DNA of 64,000 nt from Vanessa cardui (taxonomy: Eukaryota > Arthropoda > Insecta > Lepidoptera > Nymphalidae), in assembly GCF_905220365.1 (NCBI RefSeq), contig NC_061154.1:62001-126000 (forward strand). The letters run 5' to 3'. This document shows, piece by piece, positions 9,021 to 16,797 of this stretch. Each line of letters begins with the position of its first letter. The stretch's first letter is position 1. The position numbers were made by a program, and so were the translations under genes. Below the pieces are notes generated by a model that was not told the origin of the DNA, did not search any database, and saw nothing but the letters and a program-made list of their open reading frames with translations.

Positions 9021-9325
9021 GAAAAAGAAATGCAGTCGGGACCGAACTACCCTCCGGCCATGCATCCCATCGCGCTGCGTAGCCACTTGGGATTTGGGGT
9101 TATTTTTTATCGAGGTTGTCTTCCTCAAACAAAAGCAAAATTTACAAAAAATTTACATAACCTACATTAAAATAAAATAAAATATTTATAGCCTACCTAA
9201 TAAAACTAATTAATATATATATATTTACAGAATATATTTACACTCCTTCTCTGCCACGGGGCCGCGCACACAGTCCACTCTGAAAACAGAGAAAGACCGG
9301 GAGCGACCCGTGGCATGCCCTCCGC

Positions 9326-9411
9326 GTCAGTCTTAGCCGTGGCCGGCGAGCAAGCTCAAGCCGGCCCCGTTGCCCAGGGTGCGCCACGAGGAGGCGACTG
9401 ACATGCACCCC
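9326..9411 (-). ncRNA. HDV-like ribozyme, A copy at 3210-9411
   Basis: 86 nt, all helices intact. It differs from the E form by one base below P4 (A for G at nucleotide 72). Confidence 0.92.
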
Positions 9412-9445
9412 AACCTAACCTAACCTAACCTAACCTAACCTAACC
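9412..9445 (-). repeat. Telomeric TTAGG tract (34 bp)
   Basis: Perfect AACC(TAACC)6 between an E tail and the A 5' end. Confidence 0.97.
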
Positions 9446-10200
9446 TTTTTTTTTTTTTTTTTTGTTTTACGAGGAGGAAAGGCATTTACGCCTCCCGCCC
9501 GGCCGGGGGACCGGGACGGGTATGTGGGACTCGACCGGGGCCATAAGGGCCCCGTGCCAGGGCAGAAGGCCCTGTCCTACCCACTAAAACCTCCTCGGGT
9601 TTCCACCGTACCGCGTAATGGAGGGGCTACGGGAACGCTAGAGCATACTTCCGCGGCCCCCCCGCGGCGACCGCCGTGAGGCGGTCAAATCGTTGAATGC
9701 GCGCCCAAGGGCGCGCCTTCCTCCGTTGCCTCCGTCCAGTAAACGTGACAGACTCCCCCGAGTCCGCCACTGGAGGCTGGGCGCCAACAATGCTGACGCC
9801 CTGGTGGCGGCAAATAAGATGACAGGCTCCGCCGCCGACCACCGGTGTATCTCCACACCTAAAAACGGTGGACCACCACGCATCAGATGGTGGACCACCA
9901 CTCCTCCTTTAGTGCTCGTAACGAGCCCTCCGCTCTATATATAAATATTTACAATACTTACAAATAATACAATATTTACAAATAATACAATATTTACATG
10001 TATACATATATTACATATATATACTCCTCCGCTAATTGCCAGCGAGGCCGCTCACATAGTCCACTCCGCTGTCCTCGGAGAAGTACTAGGAGCGACCCCG
10101 CGGCCTTCCTCCGCGTCAGTCTTAGCCGCGGCCGGCGAGCAAGCTCAAGCCGGCCCCGTTGCCCAGGGTGCGCCACGAGGAGGCGACTGACATGCACCCC
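9446..10200 (-). mobile_element. Short non-autonomous element E, complete
   Basis: 737 bp body (9464-10200) with an 18 nt poly(A) tail, almost identical to the copy at 413-1187. Ribozyme, GC-rich 5' segment, AT-rich tract and B/C-like 3' half are all present. No coding capacity is recognised. Confidence 0.9.
10115..10200 (-). ncRNA. HDV-like ribozyme, E copy 3
   Basis: 86 nt, intact. Confidence 0.92.
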
Positions 10201-10234
10201 AACCTAACCTAACCTAACCTAACCTAACCTAACC
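10201..10234 (-). repeat. Telomeric TTAGG tract (34 bp)
   Basis: Perfect CCTAA repeats; the last tract in CCTAA orientation before the array flips direction. Confidence 0.97.
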
Positions 10235-10319
10235 TTTTTTTTTTTTTTTTTTTTATGGTTGGGAAATCCATCATGGAGACCCGAATCCGACGGGCGTTGG
10301 CGCGCCTGATGTAAAGAGT
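10235..10319 (-). mobile_element. Group A 3' end fragment, left arm of a fold-back
   Basis: A 20 nt poly(A) tail (10235-10254), 28 nt of the A 3' terminus, then a deletion of most of the 3' UTR with a few filler bases (GAAT near 10283). It resumes at the CCGACGGGCG segment and runs to the loop of the 3' UTR hairpin, where the sequence turns back on the other strand. Confidence 0.85.
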
Positions 10320-10331
10320 CATCAGGCGCGC
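10308..10331. other. Orientation-switch point in the A 3' UTR hairpin
   Basis: The minus-strand sequence ending GATGTAAAGAGTC is followed at once by ATCAGGCGCGCC in plus orientation. A complete A copy would continue AGGCGCGCCCCGTC. The strand switch therefore lies in the loop and stem of the conserved hairpin, and it divides the minus-strand block I from the plus-strand block II. Confidence 0.8.
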
Positions 10332-10515
10332 CAACGCCCGTCGGAGGGGTGCGACGAATGCTTCGGCGATACCCGCCCCTCCGACTCATGGGCACGTGGA
10401 GGACACGGGTTGGGTTTTAGTCAGTAGGAGTCTGACAGTACCCTTCGCTCTTCCCCCAGAGCGGAGGGTCTCCATGATGGATTTCCCAACCATAAAAAAA
10501 AAAAAAAAAAAAAAA
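10320..10515 (+). mobile_element. Group A 3' end fragment, right arm of the fold-back
   Basis: A plus-strand A 3' UTR from the distal hairpin strand to the terminus CCCAACCAT, with a 22 nt poly(A) tail (10494-10515). It carries the G-C form of the hairpin strand, like block I and III copies, whereas other A copies in block II have the A-T form. Confidence 0.88.
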
Positions 10516-10569
10516 GGTTAGGTTAGGTTAGGTTAGGTTAGGTTAGGTTAGGTTAGGTTAGGTTAGGTT
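10516..10569 (+). repeat. Telomeric TTAGG tract (54 bp), longest in the window
   Basis: Perfect GGTT(AGGTT)10; the first tract in TTAGG orientation. Confidence 0.98.
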
Positions 10570-10655
10570 GGGGTGCATGTCAGTCGCCTCCTCGTGGCGC
10601 ACCCTGGGCAACGGGGCCGGCTTGAGCTTGCTCGCCGGCCGCGGCTAAGACTGAC
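10570..10655 (+). ncRNA. HDV-like ribozyme, E variant b
   Basis: 86 nt, intact. It follows telomeric GGTT directly. Confidence 0.92.
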
Positions 10656-11257
10656 GCGGAGGAAGGCCGCGGGGTCGCTCCTAGTACTTCTCCGATCGGT
10701 GGCGGAGTGGACTGTGTGAGCGGCCTCGCTGGCAATTAGCGGAGGAGATGTATATATGTATAATATGTATTTATGTAAATATTGTAAATAGTTGTATAAA
10801 TGTGTATATATATATGTATGTATATAGCGGAGGGCTCGTTATGAGCGTTGAAGGAGGGGTGGTCCACCATTTCACACGTGGTGGACAACCGTCAGGTGTG
10901 GAGATACACCGGTGGTCGGCGGCGGAGCCTGTCATCTTATCCGCCGCCACCAGGGCGTCAGCATTGTTGGCGCCCAGCCTCCAGTGGCGGACTCGGGGGA
11001 GTCCGTCACGTTTACTGGACGGAGGCAACGGAGGAAGGCGCGCCCTAGGGCGCGCATTCAAAGATTTGACCGCCTCACGGCGGTCGCCGCGGGGGGGCCG
11101 CGGAAGTATGCTTTAGCGTTCCCGTAGCCCCTCCATCACGCGGTACGGTGGAAACCCGAGGAGGTTTTAGTGGGTAGGACAGGGCCTTCTGCCCTGGCAC
11201 GGGGCCCTTATGGCCCCGGTCGAGTCCCACATACCCGTCCCGGTCCCCCGGCCGGGC

Positions 11258-11278
11258 GGGAGGCGTAAATGCCTTTCC
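11258..11278 (+). promoter_or_regulatory. 3'-terminal hairpin with GTAAAT loop (E)
   Basis: AGGC / GCCT with loop GTAAAT just upstream of the tail. Groups B and D have ATGC / GCAT around the same loop, a covarying pair. Possibly the recognition end shared by E and the autonomous partners (inference). Confidence 0.65.
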
Positions 11279-11289
11279 TCCTCGTAAAA

Positions 11290-11321
<32 letters not shown>

Positions 11322-11323
<2 letters not shown>

Positions 11324-11345
11324 TTAGGTTAGGTTGGGTTAGGTT
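11322..11345 (+). repeat. Telomeric TTAGG tract (24 bp)
   Basis: GGTT units with one GGGTT variant. Confidence 0.96.
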
Positions 11346-11431
11346 GGGGTGCATGTCAGTCGCCTCCTCGTGGCGCACCCTGGGCAACGGGGCCGGCTTG
11401 AGCTTGCTCGCCGGCCACGGCTAAGACTGAC
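11346..11431 (+). ncRNA. HDV-like ribozyme, internally deleted A
   Basis: 86 nt, intact, same form as other A copies. Confidence 0.92.
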
Positions 11432-11816
11432 GCGGAGGGCATGCCACGGGTCGCTCCCGGTCTTTCTCTGTTTTCAGAGTGGACTGTGTGCGCGGCCCCG
11501 TGGCAGAGAAGGAGTGTAAATATATTCTGTAAATATATATTAATTAGTTTTATAATTATTAGGTTAGGTTATAAATATTTTCTTTTATTTGTGTTTAATT
11601 GTAGGTAGTAAATTTTTGTAAATTTAATTTTTTGTTTTGAGGAAGACAACCTCGATAAAAAATAACCCCGAATCCCAAGTGGCTACGCAGCGCGATGGGA
11701 TGCATGGCCGGAGGGTAGTTCGGTCCCGACTGCATTTCTTTTTCCTTCTTCTTTTATTCTTTCTTCTTTTACTCTTTTATTCTTCTTCGCCGGCAGCCCC
11801 GGCAAAAAACCTAAAT

Positions 11817-13748
11817 ATGAGTGCATCCGACAAAAATATATCTCCAGGGGGGTTTCAGTCCCTCTCCGATCCGCCTCACGGATCGGACCGTCCCATCGAA
11901 TCTGGAGGGAACACCGCCCCTGGACCCGACGGCATTCCAGGCCGTGCGTGGGTCCTCGCCCTGAGAGAACTCGGGCCACGACTCTCAGGGCTGCTGAGCG
12001 CATGCTTGGAGCGAGGCCAGTTTCCAAGCCGGTGGAAGACCGGGAAGCTGGTCTTGCTGAAGAAGGAGGGACGACCCGCAGACTCGCCATCTGCGTACCG
12101 ACCGATCGTGTTGCTGGACGAGGTGTGTAAGATCTTCGAGCGTGTCATCGCCAGTCGCCTCGTTCAGCACATGACCAGGGTGGGGCCGGATTTGGCGGAG
12201 AACCAATTCGGCTTCCGCCAGGGGCGTTCGACGGTCGACGCGATCATGCGCGTGAAGGCCCTCGCGGAGGAGGCAGTCGCCCGGGGTGAGGTGGTCTTGG
12301 CGGTGTCGCTCGACATCGCCAACGCTTTCAACACCTTGCCCTGGAGTACCATCCGTGAAGCACTCCGGTACCACGGAGTGCCGCGCTACCTCCAACGCGT
12401 GGTCGCGGCGTACCTGTCGGACCGAGCGGTCGTGTACCCGGGTCGCGAGAGGTGGGGTCGCCGAGAGACGTCGTGCGGCGTTCCACAGGGTTCCGTTTTG
12501 GGTCCACTCCTGTGGAACGTGGGGTACGACTGGGCCCTGCGCGGTGCGTTCATCCACGGCGTCGGCGTCATTTGTTACGCCGACGACACGCTGGTTACAG
12601 CGCGTGGTAAGACGTACCGGCAGGCGGCCATTCGCGCGACGGCTGGTGTCGCGCATGCCGTGGGTCGGATCCGGCGGCTGGGCTTGGAGGTGGCATTGCA
12701 CAAGTCGGAGGCCTTGTGTTTTCACGGGCCGAGGACGAAGCCGCCTCCCGGGTCCAGCATCATCGTAGGAGGGGTATCCATCGCTGTCGAGTCGACGATG
12801 AAATACCTAGGACTCGTCCTCGACAGTAGGTGGAACTTCGAGCCGCACTTTACACGGCTCGCCCCCCGGTTGTTGGGCGCCGCTTCAGCGCTCTCGCGCT
12901 TGCTGCCCAATCTGGGGGGACCCAACTCCTCATGCAGGAGGCTCTACATGGGGGTCGTACGGTCGATGGCGTTATACGCCGCGCCAGTGTGGGCGGATGC
13001 CCTGACGGCCCGCAACGTCGCCGCGCTGAGAAGGCCACAGCGCGCGATGGCCGTCAGGATGATAAGGGGATACCGTACGATCTCCTTCGAGGCAGCGAGC
13101 CTCCTAGCCGGATCGCCGCCCTGGGACCTCGAGGCTAAGCTCCTCGCGTCGCTCTATTGGTGGCGCGCGGAGGCGGTCGAGCGGGGTGAGCGCCTGGTGC
13201 CTCGACAGATCGAGGCACGCAGGGCAGAGCTCCGCCAGGTCTTAGTGGCGGAGTGGGAGACGCGATTAGCGCGACCCACGGCAGGGCAAGCCGTCGCTAT
13301 TGCGGCGGTGAGGCCCGTTTTGAAGGAGTGGCTCACCAGGAGCCACGGCGCCCTCAGCTTTCGGCTGACGCAGGTGCTTACTGGACACGGATGCTTCGGT
13401 AGGTACCTGTGTCGCATAGGTCGGGAGCCGACGTCCCAGTGCCACCATTGTGGCGACGGTCGCGACGATACGGCGTTGCACACGTTGGCGGAGTGCCCAG
13501 CATGGGCTGAGCAGCGCCGTGACCTCGTCGCGGCCGTAGGTGTCGCTGCGGGAAACCTCTCGCTTCCGGCCGTCGTCTCCGCGATGGTACGGAGCGGGGC
13601 AGGGTGGAGCACCGTCGCCACCTTCTGCGAGGAAGTGATGCTCGCAAAGGAGGCGGCGGAAAGGGAGAGAGAGGCTGCCTCCTCTCTCCCCTCCCGCAGC
13701 AGACGAACTGGGCGTCGCAGGGTGGTCGCCGACTTACGACCACCCTAG
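11817..13748 (+). CDS. In-frame fusion: ORF1 N-terminus to ORF2 reverse transcriptase
   Basis: 643 residues. The first 31 come from ORF1 (MSASDKNISPGG to IESGG). They join in frame to the ORF2 segment starting NTAPGPDGIP, so the rest of ORF1, the endonuclease and the linker are gone. The reverse transcriptase is intact to the eye: QFGFRQGRSTVDAI, LDIANAF, GVPQGSVLGPLLWN, CYADDTLV. The CCHC finger and Arg-rich tail are also present. As it follows the ORF1 ribozyme and leader, it could be translated as ORF1 is, giving an endonuclease-free reverse transcriptase. Whether it is made is unknown; the in-frame join may be chance. The frame is also open 60 codons upstream. Confidence 0.85.
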   Translation: MSASDKNISPGGFQSLSDPPHGSDRPIESGGNTAPGPDGIPGRAWVLALRELGPRLSGLLSACLERGQFPSRWKTGKLVLLKKEGRPADSPSAYRPIVLLDEVCKIFERVIASRLVQHMTRVGPDLAENQFGFRQGRSTVDAIMRVKALAEEAVARGEVVLAVSLDIANAFNTLPWSTIREALRYHGVPRYLQRVVAAYLSDRAVVYPGRERWGRRETSCGVPQGSVLGPLLWNVGYDWALRGAFIHGVGVICYADDTLVTARGKTYRQAAIRATAGVAHAVGRIRRLGLEVALHKSEALCFHGPRTKPPPGSSIIVGGVSIAVESTMKYLGLVLDSRWNFEPHFTRLAPRLLGAASALSRLLPNLGGPNSSCRRLYMGVVRSMALYAAPVWADALTARNVAALRRPQRAMAVRMIRGYRTISFEAASLLAGSPPWDLEAKLLASLYWWRAEAVERGERLVPRQIEARRAELRQVLVAEWETRLARPTAGQAVAIAAVRPVLKEWLTRSHGALSFRLTQVLTGHGCFGRYLCRIGREPTSQCHHCGDGRDDTALHTLAECPAWAEQRRDLVAAVGVAAGNLSLPAVVSAMVRSGAGWSTVATFCEEVMLAKEAAEREREAASSLPSRSRRTGRRRVVADLRPP

Positions 13749-13886
13749 GGCGTGGCCTGCGGACGGCAGACTCGGGGCGTCTCGCCGTCCGACCAGCAAC
13801 AGGCCTCGAGGCGGCGGCGTCGTGTTCCGCACGCGCGCCTCGTAGTGGAGTCCTGCGGCCGGGTGGACAGCCGCAGTGATTGACGG

Positions 13887-13917
13887 GGCACGCCTGACTC
13901 TTTACATCAGGCGTGCC
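13887..13917 (+). promoter_or_regulatory. 3' UTR hairpin with TTTACA loop (A, A-T form)
   Basis: GGCACGCCTGA / TCAGGCGTGCC with loop CTCTTTACA. Compared with the block I form, one G-C pair is replaced by A-T on both sides of the stem. Confidence 0.78.
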
Positions 13918-14100
13918 AACGCCCGTCGGAGGGGTGCGACGAATGCTCCGGCGATACCCGCCCTTCCGACACATGGGCAATTGGAGGACACGGGTTGGGT
14001 TTTAGTCAGTAAGAGTCTGACAGTACCCCTCGCTCTTCCCCCAGAGCGGAGGGTCTCCATGATGGATTTCCCAACCATAAAAAAAAAAAAAAAAAAAAAA

Positions 14101-14114
14101 GGTTGGGTTAGGTT
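14101..14114 (+). repeat. Telomeric TTAGG tract (14 bp)
   Basis: GGTTGGGTTAGGTT, with one variant unit. Confidence 0.93.
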
Positions 14115-14125
14115 TCCAAGCCGGT
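14115..14125 (+). other. Filler TCCAAGCCGGT at the 5' junction of the next element
   Basis: These 11 nt lie between the telomeric GGTT and the ribozyme start, the only such case in the window. They match the A ORF2 sequence at the exact 5' truncation point of the element at 20354, so they look like the remnant of a recombination or template switch. Confidence 0.8.
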
Positions 14126-14211
14126 GGGGTGCATGTCAGTCGCCTCCTCGTGGCGCACCCTGGGCAACGGGGCCGGCTTGAGCTTGCTCGCCGGCCACGG
14201 CTAAGACTGAC
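14126..14211 (+). ncRNA. HDV-like ribozyme, A copy at 14126-20351
   Basis: 86 nt, intact. Here the base before the cleavage site is the T of the filler, not telomeric GGTT. Confidence 0.92.
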
Positions 14212-14465
14212 GCGGAGGGCATGCCACGGGTCGCTCCCGGTCTTTCTCTGTTTTCAGAGTGGACTGTGTGCGCGGCCCCGTGGCAGAGAAGGAGTGTAAA
14301 TATATTCTGTAAATATATATTAATTAGATTTATAATTATTAGGTTAGGTTATAAATATTTTCTTTTATTTGTGTTTAATTGTAGGTAGTAAATTTTTGTA
14401 AATTTAATTTTTTGTTTTGAGGAAGACAACCTCGATAAAAAATAACCCCGAATCCCAAGTGGCTA

Positions 14466-14500
14466 CGCAGCGCGATGGGATGCATGGCCGGAGGGTAGTT
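14466..14500 (+). promoter_or_regulatory. Conserved 5' UTR block with three clustered ATGs
   Basis: A segment reading ACGCAGCGCGATGGGATGCA then TGGCCGGAGGGTA is kept almost base for base in A, B and C, although surrounding 5' UTR has diverged. It holds three ATGs within 10 nt upstream of ORF1. Equivalent blocks lie near 9055-9090, 22785-22819, 44180-44215, 50660-50695 and 58450-58485. Confidence 0.6.
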
Positions 14501-14596
14501 CGGTCCCGACTGCATTTCTTTTTCCTTCTTCTTTTATTCTTTCTTCTGTTACTCTTTTATTCTTCTTCGCCGGCAGCCCCGGCAAAAAACCTAAAT

Positions 14597-16795
14597 ATGA
14601 GTGCATCCGAAAAAAATATATCTCCAGGGGGGTTTCAGTCCCTCTCCGATCCGCCTCACGGATCGGACCGTCCCATCGAATCTGGAGGGGACAAAGATGC
14701 CAGATGGATTCCTTCAAACGACCTTACCGCGACCACAACTGACTATGATTTGCAAACGACGAGGGTACCTGTGGTTAGATTGGAGCGACTGGGTGAGCTG
14801 TCGGACGCCGACAGCGCATCCAGTCGGATGAGTATGGCGAGCGCGGTGTCGAAGCGTTCACGGAAACGCGCGAGAGAGGTCCCGGATTCTGGGTCGGACT
14901 CTGCTCGCAGCGACACACCGACTAGGAAAGGTAGACCGACTACTACCGGCAAATATGCCGGTATCGGTCTATCAAGACGCGAGGCCGCGGCTGCAACGAA
15001 GGCCGCAGTTGCCGCCCAAAAATTAGAAGACGACGAGCGGCAGATCGCGGCTCTGACCAAGAGGGTGGTGGAAGGGAGAGCCACTCCTCGGTCGGAGTCG
15101 TCAGACTCTGCTGCCTTAGAGGTCGAGGCAGAGGAGCTACCTGCCTCCGACCTCAACCGGAGGATGACGGACGCGGTTGCGGCGATTAAAAGGGTGGGCA
15201 AGGTCTCCAAGGGCCTTAGCGGCTGTAGCCAGAAGGCACTGAAAGAGGCTACGGCCTCGATACTGGAGTGCGCCCAGGTGCTGCTCACCCGCACCGATAC
15301 TGAAGAGACGGCGCTGCTGCGGGCCCAGAACACCAGGCTCGCAGCACAGGTCGAGGCGCTCAGGAAAGAGCACCTCGAGCTCAAGGCCGAGATGGCCAAC
15401 TTCCGCCGGGAACACCTCAGGCGGGAGGTGGGCCTTCTGAGCGCCACACCTGACGCCACGCCGCAACCGCAGCAACAGCAGCAGTCGCCGCAAGAGACGG
15501 AGCTGGTTCGCCTGATCCGTCAGGAGATGGCGAGCTTTAACGCTCGTTTCTCGGTGCTCGAGGGGAGGATTTTACGTCCCCCCCTAGCTGCAGACCAGCG
15601 CAGCGCACCGGCGCCGACATATGCGGCCAAAGCCGCAGCGCCCCGTGCCACCCAACCGGCACAAGCGGCTGCTGCCAAAAAAGGGAAGTCGAAGGCGGCC
15701 AAAAAGGCAAGTGCGGCCCAAGCCGCAGCGCCCCGTGTCACCCAACCCGATAAACGAGACAGACCGGCGTCGCGCAACCCCCCGTCAACACCCGACGCGG
15801 AGTGGAAGGTTGCGGGCGACGCCAGGAAGAAGAAGAAGGAGGCGCGCCAGCGGGCTAAAAAAGAGGCCCAGAAAAAGAAGGAGGAGGGTGTCGCGGCGGC
15901 CAAGCGCCGGCCTGCGAGGCTCAGGACTCCCCGCTCGACTGCAGTGGCTCTCACCCTGCAGCCAGGGGCGGAGGAGCGGGGCCTCTCTTATGCCGACATC
16001 TTGGCGAAGGCAAAAGCCGAGATCTCGCTAAGCGATCTCGGCATAACGGGCCTCCGGTGCAAAACGACTGCCACCGGAGGCCGACTCCTGGAGGTCTCGG
16101 GGGCCACGAGTGGTCCCAAAGCTGACGCCCTAGCGGAAAAGCTCAGGGCGTCACTGGGGTCGGACGACGTCCGAGTGTCCAGGCCCACCAAATGCGCGGT
16201 TTTGCGCATTTCGGGCCTGGATGACTCTGCGACGATAGAGGAGGTCGTCGCCGCCGTCTCCAAGACCGGAGGATGCCCGCCTGATCAGGTCAAGGCGGGC
16301 ACGATACGTCGGGGGGTCTCAGGTCTAGGGACCACCCATGTGAGCTGTCCCTTAGCGGCGGCCAAGAAGCTGAGGGACAGCAGACTCCTAGTGGGGTGGG
16401 TCTCGGCGCAGGTCGCGCTCCTACCACCGAGGCCTTTCCGGTGCTACCGGTGTCTGGAGGGTGGACACGCGGGGGCACGGTGCACCGCGGAGGTTGACCG
16501 CAGCCAACTCTGTTACCGCTGCGGTCAGCCCGGTCATAAGGCTGGCTCCTGCTCTGCCAAGACGCCGCACTGCGTTATATGTGCGGCGTCTGGAAAGCCA
16601 GCCGACCACAAGATCGGGTCGAAGGCCTGTGCGAGACCTACCGCCACAACCACGGCGAGGACACTACCGGCTCATCCGCCGAAGAAGAACACAAAGAAGA
16701 AGGCAACCAGCTCCTCGCAGCCGGTTCGACCACCGGCTGCGGCACAAGAACAGCCGAGGACTGGGGAGGAGGCGACGGCCATGGACACTCAGTAA
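14597..16795 (+). CDS. Group A ORF1: gag-like RNA-binding protein
   Basis: 732 residues from MSASEKN, with the same order as the copy at 6750: Ser/Arg-rich N-terminus, coiled coil, RPPLAAD, Lys/Ala-rich linker, pre-knuckle domain, and zinc knuckles near 616-629, 639-652 and 659-678. The low-complexity linker differs by several indels from the block I copy (the stretch around PDKRDRPASRNPPSTPDAEW). The folded C-terminal half is nearly unchanged, which suggests constraint on the pre-knuckle and knuckle part. The TAA stop overlaps the ORF2 ATG. Confidence 0.93.
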   Translation: MSASEKNISPGGFQSLSDPPHGSDRPIESGGDKDARWIPSNDLTATTTDYDLQTTRVPVVRLERLGELSDADSASSRMSMASAVSKRSRKRAREVPDSGSDSARSDTPTRKGRPTTTGKYAGIGLSRREAAAATKAAVAAQKLEDDERQIAALTKRVVEGRATPRSESSDSAALEVEAEELPASDLNRRMTDAVAAIKRVGKVSKGLSGCSQKALKEATASILECAQVLLTRTDTEETALLRAQNTRLAAQVEALRKEHLELKAEMANFRREHLRREVGLLSATPDATPQPQQQQQSPQETELVRLIRQEMASFNARFSVLEGRILRPPLAADQRSAPAPTYAAKAAAPRATQPAQAAAAKKGKSKAAKKASAAQAAAPRVTQPDKRDRPASRNPPSTPDAEWKVAGDARKKKKEARQRAKKEAQKKKEEGVAAAKRRPARLRTPRSTAVALTLQPGAEERGLSYADILAKAKAEISLSDLGITGLRCKTTATGGRLLEVSGATSGPKADALAEKLRASLGSDDVRVSRPTKCAVLRISGLDDSATIEEVVAAVSKTGGCPPDQVKAGTIRRGVSGLGTTHVSCPLAAAKKLRDSRLLVGWVSAQVALLPPRPFRCYRCLEGGHAGARCTAEVDRSQLCYRCGQPGHKAGSCSAKTPHCVICAASGKPADHKIGSKACARPTATTTARTLPAHPPKKNTKKKATSSSQPVRPPAAAQEQPRTGEEATAMDTQ
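14645..14667 (+). promoter_or_regulatory. Hairpin at the ORF1 start (A)
   Basis: TCCGATCCG / CGGATCGGA with loop CCTCA, codons 17-24 of ORF1. Flanking CTCCAG and CTGGAG could close an outer stem. Confidence 0.65.
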
Positions 16796-16797
16796 TG
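16793..16797 (+). promoter_or_regulatory. ORF1/ORF2 stop-start overlap TAATG (A)
   Basis: TAA and ATG share one A, allowing termination-reinitiation coupling as described for SART1. Confidence 0.9.

Larger units (their letters stand above)
3210..9411 (-). mobile_element. Group A SART-like LINE, complete and apparently intact
   Basis: Minus-strand element of about 6.2 kb, from the ribozyme 5' end at 9411 to the poly(A) tail at 3210-3231. Order: a 463 nt 5' UTR with ribozyme, AT-rich part and pyrimidine-rich tract; ORF1; overlapping ORF2; a 330 nt 3' UTR with a long hairpin. Both ORFs are open and the catalytic motifs are present, so it could be active. It sits between telomeric tracts with no other target sequence. 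Confidence 0.95.
10570..11321 (+). mobile_element. Short non-autonomous element E, variant b
   Basis: 721 bp body plus a 31 nt poly(A) tail (11291-11321). Ribozyme 10570-10655, GC-rich segment to about 10748, AT-rich tract 10749-10825, B/C-like 3' half to 11290. It differs from minus-strand E copies in a block around 10838-10905 (GTTATGAGCG and a different GGTGG/CCACC repeat pair). This variant is shared only with the copy at 28590. Confidence 0.9.
11346..14100 (+). mobile_element. Group A LINE with large internal deletion
   Basis: Complete 5' and 3' ends and a poly(A) tail (14079-14100). About 3.45 kb is missing between the first codons of ORF1 and the start of the reverse transcriptase region, compared with the adjacent full copy. 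The break at about 11909 shows two-base microhomology (GG). It keeps the ribozyme, the whole 5' UTR and the ORF1-start hairpin. It may be an intermediate type on the way to short ribozyme-capped elements. Confidence 0.92.

Noticed and set aside
10516..10569. TTAGG tract as an ordinary microsatellite or satellite DNA
   Set aside because: All spacers in the window share the unit, the phase and placement between specific LINEs, which fits telomeric repeat.
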